From assembly GCA_025929075.1 (NCBI GenBank), contig JAICMS010000003.1:1-57139 (forward strand): a DNA stretch of 57,139 nucleotides, in the 5' to 3' direction. The DNA comes from Propionibacteriales bacterium (lineage in GTDB: Bacteria; Actinomycetota; Actinomycetes; Propionibacteriales; Nocardioidaceae). Below the pieces are notes generated by a model, which saw nothing but the letters and a program-made list of their open reading frames with translations, did not search any database and was not told the DNA's origin. Shown in pieces: positions 17,336 through 25,211 of this stretch (positions are counted from its first letter, which is position 1; the number at the start of each line of letters is the position of its first letter). Made by a program: the position numbers and the translations under genes.

Positions 17336-17412
17336 CTATTTCAGTGGTCATAGATAGTTGGTGGCCCGGCCGTCGGGCTGCCAACCCAAACACGAACGGG
17401 AGGTGCAGCCCC

Positions 17413-17838
17413 ATGCTGATGCGAACCGACCCCTTCCGCGACATCGACCGTCTCACTGAGGCCTTCTTCGGCGGCCAGTCCGGCCCCACGATGATGCCGA
17501 TGGACGCCTACCGGGAAGGCGATGACTTCGTCGTCCACATGGACCTGCCGGGCGTCGAGCCGAACTCGATCGACATGACGGTCGAGAAGCACGTCTTGAC
17601 CGTGCACGCTGAGCGGCAACAGCCGAAGTCGGAGACCGAGCGTGTGGTCGCTGAGCGTCACTACGGGAGTTACAGCCGGCAGCTGTTCCTCGGTGACACG
17701 CTCGACGTCGACAGCCTGACGGCCTCGTACGACGCGGGAGTGCTGACCATCCGCATCCCGGTCGCCGAGCAGGCCAAGCCCAGGAAGATCGAGATCAGCG
17801 GGAACAACACCCGGCAGCAGTTGTCCAAGGCAGGCTGA
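17413..17838 (+). CDS. Hsp20 / alpha-crystallin small heat-shock protein
   Basis: A 141-aa small heat-shock protein with the N-terminal DPFRDIDRLTEAFF arm, the alpha-crystallin domain (MDAYREGDDFVVHMDLPGVEPNSIDMTVEKHVLTVHAER through GVLTIRIPVAE) and the final PRKIEI. It binds unfolding proteins as an oligomeric holdase. The ATG at 17413 has GGGAGGTG about 7 nt upstream. It is divergent from the J-protein and HspR-like operon and followed by a strong terminator. Confidence 0.92.
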   Translation: MLMRTDPFRDIDRLTEAFFGGQSGPTMMPMDAYREGDDFVVHMDLPGVEPNSIDMTVEKHVLTVHAERQQPKSETERVVAERHYGSYSRQLFLGDTLDVDSLTASYDAGVLTIRIPVAEQAKPRKIEISGNNTRQQLSKAG

Positions 17839-17879
17839 CCCGGCGACATCGGCTCAGACACGCCGGCCGACAACCCCGC

Positions 17880-17914
17880 GATGAAGGCTCCGCCACGACG
17901 GCGGAGCCTTCATC
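17880..17914 (+). terminator. Strong hairpin terminator after hsp20
   Basis: A perfect 15-bp stem (GATGAAGGCTCCGCC and its complement) with a 5-nt loop ACGAC, followed by GTTCTGG. The U-tract is poor, as often in high-GC genomes, but stem strength and position support termination. Confidence 0.8.
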
Positions 17915-17953
17915 GTTCTGGTCACTGGTCGGCGTTCGGTAACGTGTCCGGCC

Positions 17954-19069
17954 ATGGAGGCGATCGCCGTCCGCCCGATCGGCGCCGCGGAGCACCTCGA
18001 CTTCCTCGCCACCCAGCCCGACGCCAGCTTCCTGCAGACCCCTGCCTGGGGCGAGGTCAAGGCCGAATGGCGGCACGAGTCGGTCGGCTGGTTCCGTGGC
18101 AGAGCGCTCATCGGCGCCGGTCTGGTCCTCTACCGACAGCTGCCGGTCGTCCCGAGGTCGCTGGCCTACCTGCCGGAGGGGCCGGTGCTCGACTGGTCCG
18201 CGTCAGATCTCGCCGACCAGCTCGCCGCACTCGCCCGCTACCTCCGCGGCCGTGGCGCGTTCGGCATCCGGATCGGGCCACTGGTCGCCGTACGGTCCTG
18301 GGGCGCCGCGACCATCAAGCAGGCCATCGCCGACGGTAGGCACCGCAGATTCGGCGAGGTCGCGCCCGACACCAAGGGCGAGATCGGCCTGACCGTTCGG
18401 GCTGCCCTCGGGGCCGGCGGCTGGCGACAACTTGGCACCGACGCCGGCTTCGGCGCCGGACAGCCGCAGTACGTCTTCCAGCTGCCGCTCGCGGAGCGAA
18501 CCGCCGACGACGTGCTGGGCGGGATGAACCAGCTCTGGCGGCGCAACATCAAGAAGGCGGCCAAGTCGGGTGTCGAGATCACCCAAGGCGGGCTCGGCGA
18601 CCTACCGGACTTCCACCGGCTGTACGTCGAGACGGCGGCCCGCGACCACTTCACCCCCCGGCCCCTCGGCTACTTCGAGCGGATGTTCACCGCCCTGCGC
18701 GGCGAGGACTCCGACCGGATCCGGCTCTATCTGGCCCGCCACGACGGCGACCTCGTGGCGGCGACGACGTGGGTGCAGCTGGGCCGTCACGCCTGGTATT
18801 CCTACGGCGCATCGTCGACGGACAAGCGCGAGGTCCGCGGCTCCAACGCCATCCAGTGGCGGATGATCAGCGACGCGATCGAGGCCGGCGCCACGGTCTA
18901 CGACCTCCGCGGCATCACCGACACCCTCGATGCCGACGACCCACATATCGGCCTCATCCAGTTCAAGCTCGGCACCGGCGGCGAGGCCGTCGAGCTGGTC
19001 GGTGAGTGGGACCTGCCGCTCAACCGCACCCTTTACAAGGCGTTCGACGTCTATATGAGCCGTCGCTGA
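17954..19069 (+). CDS. FemX-like peptidyltransferase (FemAB family)
   Basis: A 371-aa protein with two GNAT-like domains of the FemAB family: FLQTPAWGEVKAEW near the start, LWRRNIKKAAKSGVEI (start of the coiled-coil/second domain), and a C-terminal GSNAIQWRMISDAIEAGATVYDLRGI. It should add the first amino acid of the interpeptide bridge to lipid II using aminoacyl-tRNA, at the inner face of the membrane. TAACGT (17940-17945) lies 8 nt before the ATG, consistent with a leaderless message. Its TGA overlaps the ATG of the alanine-racemase-like gene, as in the comparable Streptomyces region. Confidence 0.85.
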   Translation: MEAIAVRPIGAAEHLDFLATQPDASFLQTPAWGEVKAEWRHESVGWFRGRALIGAGLVLYRQLPVVPRSLAYLPEGPVLDWSASDLADQLAALARYLRGRGAFGIRIGPLVAVRSWGAATIKQAIADGRHRRFGEVAPDTKGEIGLTVRAALGAGGWRQLGTDAGFGAGQPQYVFQLPLAERTADDVLGGMNQLWRRNIKKAAKSGVEITQGGLGDLPDFHRLYVETAARDHFTPRPLGYFERMFTALRGEDSDRIRLYLARHDGDLVAATTWVQLGRHAWYSYGASSTDKREVRGSNAIQWRMISDAIEAGATVYDLRGITDTLDADDPHIGLIQFKLGTGGEAVELVGEWDLPLNRTLYKAFDVYMSRR

Positions 19070-20085
19070 TGCCGGTCACGCTGTACGTCGACGGGCCACG
19101 CTGGCGGGGCCATTTGCGCCGGGTCGTGGCCGATCACCCGGGCCTGGTGCCGGTTGCCAAGGGCAACGGCTACGGCTTCGGCATCGGCAGCCTGGCCCGC
19201 CGGGCCCAATGGTTGGGCGTCGACACCGTCGCCGTCGGCACCTATGCCGAGGTCGCCGAGGTCGAGAAGCGCTTCGACGGCGACATCCTGGTGCTCGAGC
19301 CCTGGCGGCCGTTCCTCGCCGACGTGGTCTACGGTTCGCGCATCATGCACACCGTGGGACGGCTGGCCGACCTCACCGCACTGGGCCACCGTGACGACCG
19401 GCCACGGGTGCTGCTCGAGGCCCTCACGTCCATCGGCCGGCACGGCTTCGCCATCGCCGACATGACCGCCGCGATACAGTCCGCCCGCGGCGTCCGGATC
19501 GAGGGGCATGCTCTGCACCTGCCGCTAGGCAACGGTCACCTGGCGGAAGTGGAGCACTGGCTCGACCAGGCACCCGCTCGGCGCTGGTTTTTGTCCCATG
19601 TCAGCTCACCGGAGATCGACGCGCTGTGCCAGCGCCACCCCGGCGTCGAGTTCCGCCCGCGTATCGGCACGGCTCTCTGGCTGGGAGATCGCGACGCTCT
19701 GTCCTTTCGAGCGACGGTGATCGACATCCACCCGGTCACTGCCGGTGACCGGATCGGCTACCGACAACGCCGGATAGCCCGAGCGGGGGTGGTGGTGGTG
19801 GTCTCCGGCGGTACGTCGCACGGGATCGGTCTGGAGTCGCCGGCCGCGGCGGTCTCAGCCCGGCAGCGGATCACGTCGTTGGCCCGTGGCGGGCTCGATG
19901 CGGCCGGGCGGACGCTGTCGCCGTACGTCATCGACGGCCGCCAGCGCTGGTTCGTCGAGCCGCCGCACATGCAGGTGAGCATGGTGTTCGTCCCGGTGAC
20001 CGCGCAGCCCCCCAGCCCCGGGGACGAGGTCGTCGTCCGGGTCCGGCACACCACCACCCTTGTCGACCACGTCGTCATCAGCTGA
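19069..20085 (+). CDS. Alanine racemase-like PLP protein
   Basis: A 338-aa protein. The Alr barrel is recognised by VPVAKGNGYGFG with the PLP lysine at position 31, followed by a divergent barrel and a beta domain (FRATVIDIHPVTAGDRIGYRQRRIARAG to the end VRVRHTTTLVDHVV). The barrel opening is good, but I do not see the usual GYADG segment carrying the second catalytic tyrosine, so racemase activity is uncertain. The ATG overlaps the FemX stop (TGATG), so the pair is coupled; a wall-precursor role is the natural inference. The last 231 bp also encode, on the other strand, the tail of the GT87 protein. Confidence 0.75.
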   Translation: MPVTLYVDGPRWRGHLRRVVADHPGLVPVAKGNGYGFGIGSLARRAQWLGVDTVAVGTYAEVAEVEKRFDGDILVLEPWRPFLADVVYGSRIMHTVGRLADLTALGHRDDRPRVLLEALTSIGRHGFAIADMTAAIQSARGVRIEGHALHLPLGNGHLAEVEHWLDQAPARRWFLSHVSSPEIDALCQRHPGVEFRPRIGTALWLGDRDALSFRATVIDIHPVTAGDRIGYRQRRIARAGVVVVVSGGTSHGIGLESPAAAVSARQRITSLARGGLDAAGRTLSPYVIDGRQRWFVEPPHMQVSMVFVPVTAQPPSPGDEVVVRVRHTTTLVDHVVIS

Positions 20086-21609
20086 GCCAGCCGGTTCCGC
20101 GACCAGGCCCGCGCTCGTTGGCTCCGACTCGACCGGCTCGCTGTCGATCCCGTCGTCGAAGATGCCGCCGAGCGGGTCGTCGGACAGCCCGTCGGCTCTG
20201 ACCGGGTCATGCCACGGCGACAGCACGTCGCGGACCACCATCACGACCAGATAGAACTCGCCCAGGATCCGCACCACGATGCTGATCGCGTAGACGGTGT
20301 CGAAGGCCCCCGCGGGCACCATAAAGTTCGCGATGTGCATCCAGACGGCGAAGAAGTAGAACACTTCGCTCGCCTGCCAGATCAGCAAATCCCGCCACCG
20401 AGGGCGTGCGAGCGCGGCCAACGGCAGCAGCCACAGAACGTACTGCGGCGAGTACACCTTGTTGACGAACAAGAAGGCCGCGACGACCAGGAACAGCAGC
20501 TGCACGAGCCGCGGCCGCCGCGGCGCCAGCAGGGCAAGCAGCGCCACCAGTAGGCAGGCACAACCGAAGAAGACCCACGTCGTCACGTTGATCACATGCG
20601 GCGAGGCGGTGTGACCGGCCTCCGAGGCGATGAGCCAGAGCGAGCCGTAGTCGGCGCCCCGCGAGGCGTTGAAGCGCCAGAACCAGGTGAAGGCATCCGG
20701 CGACCAGATGTAGATGGGCAGGTCGATGACCAACCACGCGACGGCGGCTGCCACGACAGTCTTGGCGTAGACGCCGAGCCGTCGCTCCCGCACGCACAGG
20801 ATCAGCAGCGGGCCGAGGAAGAACAGCGGATAGAGCTTGGTTGCCGCACCGATGCCGATCAGCAGCCCGGCCAGCACCGGCCGCCGGGTGGCCCAGGCCC
20901 AGAGGAACGCGCACACGCAGCCCACCGCGAGGATGTCCCAGTTGATCGTCGCGGCCAGCGGAAGCACCGGGGCGGCCGCGATCAACATCGCGTCCCAGGG
21001 TCGTCGGCGCTGCGCACGGACGAGCAGGAACAGCCCGCCCAGTAACACCAGGAAGAAGCCCACCGCGTTGACGGCCCAGTAGATCGCGGTGTCGTACTGC
21101 ACGTCGAGGACGGTGCCGACCTCGTCATGGGGGATGGCGCTGAGGTCCGGCGACCGTCCGATGGCGTTGGTGACCGCCGCGGCGGCGCCCATCCAGAGAC
21201 CGGTCAGCACCGGGTACTCCAGCGTCAGGTCGTGGTAGGCCACCTCCGTCTCGGGCCGCTTGACGAGCGGGAGGTCGTTTTGCGGCTCATACGGCCACAC
21301 TCCTTCGGCGAACCCCCGGCCGACGTACAGGTAGGGGATGTCGGTGTAGCACATGTGGGAGAACGGCTTCGGCGACGCGTCGTCGGCCCAGTTGGTGACG
21401 ACGCAGGGCGACTTCTGCACGACGCCCAGCGCGAAGAACACCGCCGCAATCGCGAGCACGACCCGGACCGGCGTCCACCAGCTCAGTCCACTTCGGGCAT
21501 GGTCCCCCAACGGGCCACCGATCGGCCTGCTGGCAGCTCGGACCAGGTCGTCGTCGAGCGTCGGCGCCACCACGTCGTCGGTGCACCGCACGCTGTCGCG
21601 GAAGACCAC
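19855..21609 (-). CDS. GT87-type polytopic glycosyltransferase
   Basis: A 584-aa membrane protein with about 10-11 hydrophobic segments. The GT87/PimE-like pattern is recognised by a long first extracytoplasmic loop with YTDIPYLYVGRGFAEGVWPY, LEYPVLTGLWM, and the later NKVYSPQYVLWLLPL. Such enzymes use polyprenyl-phosphate-linked sugars (often mannose) on the outer face of the membrane. The recognisable part ends near FYLVVMVVRDVLSPWHDPVRADG; the remaining 130 or so residues are acidic, then Arg/His-rich, and are encoded partly antisense to the racemase-like gene, so the tail is probably not conserved. The region equivalent to Rv0051 in Mycobacterium. Confidence 0.8.
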   Translation of the reverse strand: MVFRDSVRCTDDVVAPTLDDDLVRAASRPIGGPLGDHARSGLSWWTPVRVVLAIAAVFFALGVVQKSPCVVTNWADDASPKPFSHMCYTDIPYLYVGRGFAEGVWPYEPQNDLPLVKRPETEVAYHDLTLEYPVLTGLWMGAAAAVTNAIGRSPDLSAIPHDEVGTVLDVQYDTAIYWAVNAVGFFLVLLGGLFLLVRAQRRRPWDAMLIAAAPVLPLAATINWDILAVGCVCAFLWAWATRRPVLAGLLIGIGAATKLYPLFFLGPLLILCVRERRLGVYAKTVVAAAVAWLVIDLPIYIWSPDAFTWFWRFNASRGADYGSLWLIASEAGHTASPHVINVTTWVFFGCACLLVALLALLAPRRPRLVQLLFLVVAAFLFVNKVYSPQYVLWLLPLAALARPRWRDLLIWQASEVFYFFAVWMHIANFMVPAGAFDTVYAISIVVRILGEFYLVVMVVRDVLSPWHDPVRADGLSDDPLGGIFDDGIDSEPVESEPTSAGLVAEPAGSADDDVVDKGGGVPDPDDDLVPGAGGLRGHRDEHHAHLHVRRLDEPALAAVDDVRRQRPPGRIEPATGQRRDPLPG

Positions 21610-21739
21610 GCGCTCATCGTGCCGTATGCGCTCCGGACGGTTCGACGCCGCGCGGTACGGCGACCCGGCGGCCGCCTAGCAGAACGCCGCCCTCGTCGAC
21701 CGCGGCTCCGCCGGTGCCACCGGATCAGCCGACAACCGT

Positions 21740-21759
21740 CTAGTGTCCCGCGACACTAG
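21740..21759 (-). terminator. Short hairpin at the 3' end of the PBP gene
   Basis: A perfect inverted repeat: CTAGTGTC, loop CCGC, GACACTAG. It overlaps the TAG stop of the PBP gene (21756-21758) and lies just before the GT87 gene. The left half recurs at 16522-16534. It may attenuate transcription from the PBP gene into GT87. Confidence 0.5.
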
Positions 21760-23981
21760 TAACCCCTGAGCGCGAACAGGCTCGCAGCAGTGCTGGTCGG
21801 CGGAGTGGTGGGCGGCGTCGTGGGAGGAGTGGTCGGCGGCGTCGTCGTTGTCGGCGGCGTCGTGGGAGGAGTGGTCGGCGGCGTCGTCGGCGGAGTGGTC
21901 GGCGGCGTTGTCGGCGGAGTGGTCGGCGGCGTCGTGGGGAAGGTTTGTGTGGTGGTTGGCGGAGGCGGCGGGGTGTATGTCGGCTTGGTCGTGGTCGGCT
22001 TGGCGCCGGGCAGCTTCTGTGGCGGCGGGAACTGCTTGACCGGAAGGCCCTGCATCGCGACCTTCATGTAGGCGGTCCAGGTGAGGCAGGGGAAGGTGCC
22101 GCCGTAGAACGGGTTGAGGTAGCCACCGTCGAGCGGCTCGTTGCCGTCGCCGCGGACGTACATCACCGCCGTCGACAGCTGTCGTGTGTAGCCGACGAAC
22201 CACGCCGACGACACGTGTTCGGTGCCGCCGGGCGACTGAGCGGTCGCGGTGCCGGTCTTGCCGGCCGCCGGCCGTCCCAGGGCCAGCGCGTTGGTGCCGG
22301 TGCCGATCTTGACGACCTGCTCCAGCGCGTAGGTCACGTTGCTCGCCACCGGCTGGCTGAACGCCTGCGTTCCGCCGCTGTTTTGGTGCTCATAGCGCTG
22401 GCCACCGGAGTCGCTCACCGACTGCACGACGTAGGTGTCGACGTGGACACCGTGGTTGTCGAGGGTGGCGTAGCCGTTGGCCTGGTCGAGCGGTGTCACC
22501 GGCGAGATGCCGAGCGCCACGTTCGAGGTGGGCTGCAGGCCCTTGCGCGGGATGCCGGCGGCCACCGCAGCGTTGATCACCTTCTGCGGGCCGTTGCCTC
22601 CCGGCATGTGGACCGTCATGTCGACGTACGCGGTGTTGATCGACTTCGCGGTCGCGGTGATCAGGTTGACGGTGCCGTAGGAGAAGCCGTTCGGTACCCC
22701 GGACGACTCGCCCTCGTTGTGGACCAGCGTGCCGTCGGCCAGCCGCAGCGGCGAGTTGCCGTCGAAGGTGCTCTGCAGCGTGTCACCCGAGCCGAGGGCA
22801 GCGGCGAGAGCGTACGGCTTGAAGGAGGACCCCGGCTGTCCGCCGTGAGTGGCCCAGTTGAACTGGCTCTGGACGTAGTCGCGGCCACCGACCAGCGCGC
22901 GCACGGCCCCGGTTCCCGGCTGCACGGATGCCAACGCGACGTGCAGATCCTTGTGACCCGGCGGCCGCTGCTGCTGGACCGCCCGGACAGCCGCCTGCTC
23001 GTCCTTGTAACTGAAGGTGGTCACGATCCGCAGGCCGCCGGCATCGATCTGCTCGTTGGTGAAGTGATGCGCCAGCAGCTCCTGGCGGACCATCTGGATC
23101 AGGTAGCCCTTCTGCCCGCCGTACTGGTTGACGGCCTTGATCGGTGCGATCGTCGGCAGCTGAGCCATGTCTCGCTGGGCGGTCGCCTTGCCGAGGTTGC
23201 CCATCTGGGCCATACCCGACAGCACGTATCGGTAGCGCTGCAGCAGCCTGCTGGCGTTGGCCCGTGAGATGGCGGGGTCGAGGTTCGACGGCGAGTTGAG
23301 TACGGCGGCCAGCACGGCGCCCTGTCGGACGTTCAGCGCCTTCGCCGGCTCGTTGAAGTAGGCATGGGCAGCGGCGTCGATGCCGTACGCGCCCCGGCCG
23401 TAGTAGATCGTGTTCAGGTAGCCCTCGAGGACCTGGTCCTTGGTCAGCTCCTGGTCGACCTTGACGGCGAGGAACGCCTCCTTGATCTTCCGCGACAGCG
23501 TCTGCTGCTGGGAGAGGTAGAGGATCTTCACGTACTGCTGGGTGATCGTCGAGCCGCCCTGAGTGGTGTTGGAGGTCAGGTCGTTCCAGGCCGCTCGGAT
23601 GATGCCCTTGGGGTCGATTCCCTGGTTGCTGTAGAAGGTGCGGTCCTCAGCAGAGATCACGGCGTTGCGCACCGGCACCGGCACCTGGCTCAACGGGACA
23701 CTGTGTCGGTTCTGCACGGCGAACTGGCCCAGCACGTGCTTGCCGTCGGCGTAGTAGACCGTGGAGGTCTGCGACTGGAAGGCCGCGTTGGGGTTGGGAA
23801 TGCTGATCATCCGGTAGGCGATGTAGATCGCGATCGCTCCGCAGACGATGATCACCGCCAGCCCGATGCCGCCCCACTTGAGGACCTTGCCCGCGATGTA
23901 GTTGGCGCGGTCCCACCCCGAGGTGTCCCGCAGCCGGATCTTGCCCTTCTTGCCGCTGCCTTGGCCTTTTTCCGGCTTCAC
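21756..23981 (-). CDS. Bifunctional class A penicillin-binding protein (transglycosylase/transpeptidase)
   Basis: 741 aa, a PonA1-type enzyme. A basic cytoplasmic tail, one membrane helix (36-56), a GT51 domain with catalytic Glu112 (AEDRTFY) and GGSTITQQ (142-149), then a transpeptidase with Ser385-SF-Lys388, SIN (447-449) and KTG (575-577). It polymerises lipid II and cross-links stems outside the membrane. The C-terminus is a Pro/Thr tail (about 661-728) of TTPP repeats ending in a short hydrophobic ALRGY segment. The GTG start directly follows the TGA of DUF5318 (TGA GTG). Corresponds to the Rv0050 position. Confidence 0.95.
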   Translation of the reverse strand: MKPEKGQGSGKKGKIRLRDTSGWDRANYIAGKVLKWGGIGLAVIIVCGAIAIYIAYRMISIPNPNAAFQSQTSTVYYADGKHVLGQFAVQNRHSVPLSQVPVPVRNAVISAEDRTFYSNQGIDPKGIIRAAWNDLTSNTTQGGSTITQQYVKILYLSQQQTLSRKIKEAFLAVKVDQELTKDQVLEGYLNTIYYGRGAYGIDAAAHAYFNEPAKALNVRQGAVLAAVLNSPSNLDPAISRANASRLLQRYRYVLSGMAQMGNLGKATAQRDMAQLPTIAPIKAVNQYGGQKGYLIQMVRQELLAHHFTNEQIDAGGLRIVTTFSYKDEQAAVRAVQQQRPPGHKDLHVALASVQPGTGAVRALVGGRDYVQSQFNWATHGGQPGSSFKPYALAAALGSGDTLQSTFDGNSPLRLADGTLVHNEGESSGVPNGFSYGTVNLITATAKSINTAYVDMTVHMPGGNGPQKVINAAVAAGIPRKGLQPTSNVALGISPVTPLDQANGYATLDNHGVHVDTYVVQSVSDSGGQRYEHQNSGGTQAFSQPVASNVTYALEQVVKIGTGTNALALGRPAAGKTGTATAQSPGGTEHVSSAWFVGYTRQLSTAVMYVRGDGNEPLDGGYLNPFYGGTFPCLTWTAYMKVAMQGLPVKQFPPPQKLPGAKPTTTKPTYTPPPPPTTTQTFPTTPPTTPPTTPPTTPPTTPPTTPPTTPPTTTTPPTTPPTTPPTTPPTSTAASLFALRGY
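21790..21945. repeat. Minisatellite coding the Pro/Thr tail of the PBP
   Basis: On the plus strand, units built from GGCGGAGTGGTC and GGCGGCGTCGTG alternate for about 150 bp. They encode repeated TTPP on the minus strand. The alternation of two 12-bp units gives an approximately 24-bp period. Confidence 0.75.
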
Positions 23982-24389
23982 TCAGTCGTCCTCGACGGTG
24001 CGCTGCCGACGCGGTGCTTTCCGCGGGACTCCGTCGCCGACGACGTAGGACTCCACCAGGTGGTTCCAGCTGCAGCCGCGACAGATCTCCAGGACGTAGA
24101 TGCGGATCTCGCCATGCTCGTGCGCCATCTCCTCGATCTCTGCGCGTGACTTGATCCGGCCGGAGTACTGACCGAGCTCCTCGCCGAAGACGTAGGACAG
24201 ATGGGCGAGGGGTTCCTTGCGGCAGACCGGGCACAGCGTATCCGTGGGCTCGCCATGGTGCTTGGCCGCCAGCAAAGTGTAGGGGTCGGCGTCACACAGA
24301 TCGTCACGCATGATCCCGCCCCCGCGCAGCGACGACAGCTTCGCCCGCCGCTGCAGCGAGTAGTCGATGACCGAGCGCTGGGACCACAT
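23982..24389 (-). CDS. DUF5318 family protein (zinc-finger-like)
   Basis: A 135-aa protein with two Cys pairs, Cys-Pro-Val-Cys (TLCPVCRKE) and Cys-Arg-Gly-Cys (EICRGCSWNH), that probably hold one zinc. The N-terminus MWSQRSVIDYSLQRRAKL is the family's usual start, fixing the ATG at 24389 although the frame is open to 24494. The biochemical role is unknown. It is conserved directly upstream of the class A PBP in actinobacteria (Rv0049 position) and its stop touches the PBP start, suggesting an envelope-related job. Confidence 0.85.
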   Translation of the reverse strand: MWSQRSVIDYSLQRRAKLSSLRGGGIMRDDLCDADPYTLLAAKHHGEPTDTLCPVCRKEPLAHLSYVFGEELGQYSGRIKSRAEIEEMAHEHGEIRIYVLEICRGCSWNHLVESYVVGDGVPRKAPRRQRTVEDD

Positions 24390-24457
24390 GGTGCTACGAG
24401 GGTACGCGGTTTCGCGGCCGCTGCGGTGCCCGACGGGGTGCTGTTTGGCTAGCGCCC

Positions 24458-24491
24458 GATGTATCGATACGATACGTTCGACCGATACATC
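24458..24491. promoter_or_regulatory. Inverted repeat, candidate PadR operator
   Basis: Perfect 9-bp arms GATGTATCG and CGATACATC with a 16-bp spacer. The outer ATGT and ACAT are typical of PadR operators, although the spacing here is longer than the common 8 bp. An additional internal CGATACGATACG adds overlapping half-sites. It lies between the divergent DUF5318 and PadR starts and could regulate either. Confidence 0.65.
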
Positions 24492-24541
24492 CACGGCGTG
24501 CCCACCGGCCCGTCCGTGGGTGACCGAGCAAGGAGGCGCGG

Positions 24542-25201
24542 GTGGCGAGCCGCCGCGGCGACACCCTCGAGCTGGCAGTCCTCGGGCTGCTGCACGAGTC
24601 GCCGATGCACGGCTACGAGCTCCGCAAGCAGGTGACCGGGCTGCTCGGCTGGGGCCGGGTGCTGTCCTACGGGTCGCTCTACCCCTGCCTGAAGCAGATG
24701 CTGCGCGGCGGGCTCATCTGCGAGGACACCTCGCCGAGCGGCGCCGACACGCTGGCCGCACGAGCAAGCCGGCGCGGGCGGATCGTCTACAAACTCACCG
24801 CAGAGGGCAAGGAGCGGTTCGCCTCGCTGGTCTCCGCCGCGGGGCCGAGCGCCTGGGAGGACGAGAACTTCGGCGTCCACTTCGCGTTCTTCGCCTCCAC
24901 CAGCGCCGAGAACCGGCTGCGCATCCTCGAGGGACGGCGCAGCCGTCTCGAGGAGCGGCTCGAGGGAGTCCGGGCGCTGCTGTCCCGCTCCCGCGAGCGG
25001 GTCGACACCTACACGCTGGAGCTACAGCGGCACGGCCTGGAGTCGGTCGAGCGTGAAGTGCGTTGGCTGACCGAGCTGATCGACAGCGAGCGGATCGGTA
25101 GCGGCCAGATATCCGGTACGGCGGCGGCCCGCCCGGCTGCCGACAGCAAGACCATCGACCACGCCCACGGAGAACCGTCGGGTGCTGACAACGGGAAATG
25201 A
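24542..25201 (+). CDS. PadR-family transcriptional regulator
   Basis: A 219-aa protein. N-terminal PadR winged helix ([23 protein letters not shown], then [16 protein letters not shown], then a wing with [13 protein letters not shown]), residues about 8-95, and a C-terminal helical dimerisation domain (vir_C_class II-like). The GTG at 24542 has AAGGAGG 7 nt upstream. It is 10 bp from ino1, with which it is paired in mycobacteria too (Rv0047c-Rv0046c). It probably senses a small ligand and represses its own operon through the inverted repeat just upstream. Confidence 0.9.
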   Translation: MASRRGDTLELAVLGLLHESPMHGYELRKQVTGLLGWGRVLSYGSLYPCLKQMLRGGLICEDTSPSGADTLAARASRRGRIVYKLTAEGKERFASLVSAAGPSAWEDENFGVHFAFFASTSAENRLRILEGRRSRLEERLEGVRALLSRSRERVDTYTLELQRHGLESVEREVRWLTELIDSERIGSGQISGTAAARPAADSKTIDHAHGEPSGADNGK

Positions 25202-25211
25202 GGATCACCGC

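Noticed and set aside
17264-17412. HspR HAIR box in the hsp20/J-protein gap
   Set aside because: Only a CTTGA half-site within the -35 is visible; no ACTCAAG partner at 7 bp.
21790-21945. CRISPR-like array
   Set aside because: The repetition is contiguous, without unique spacers, and codes for TTPP in a PBP tail.
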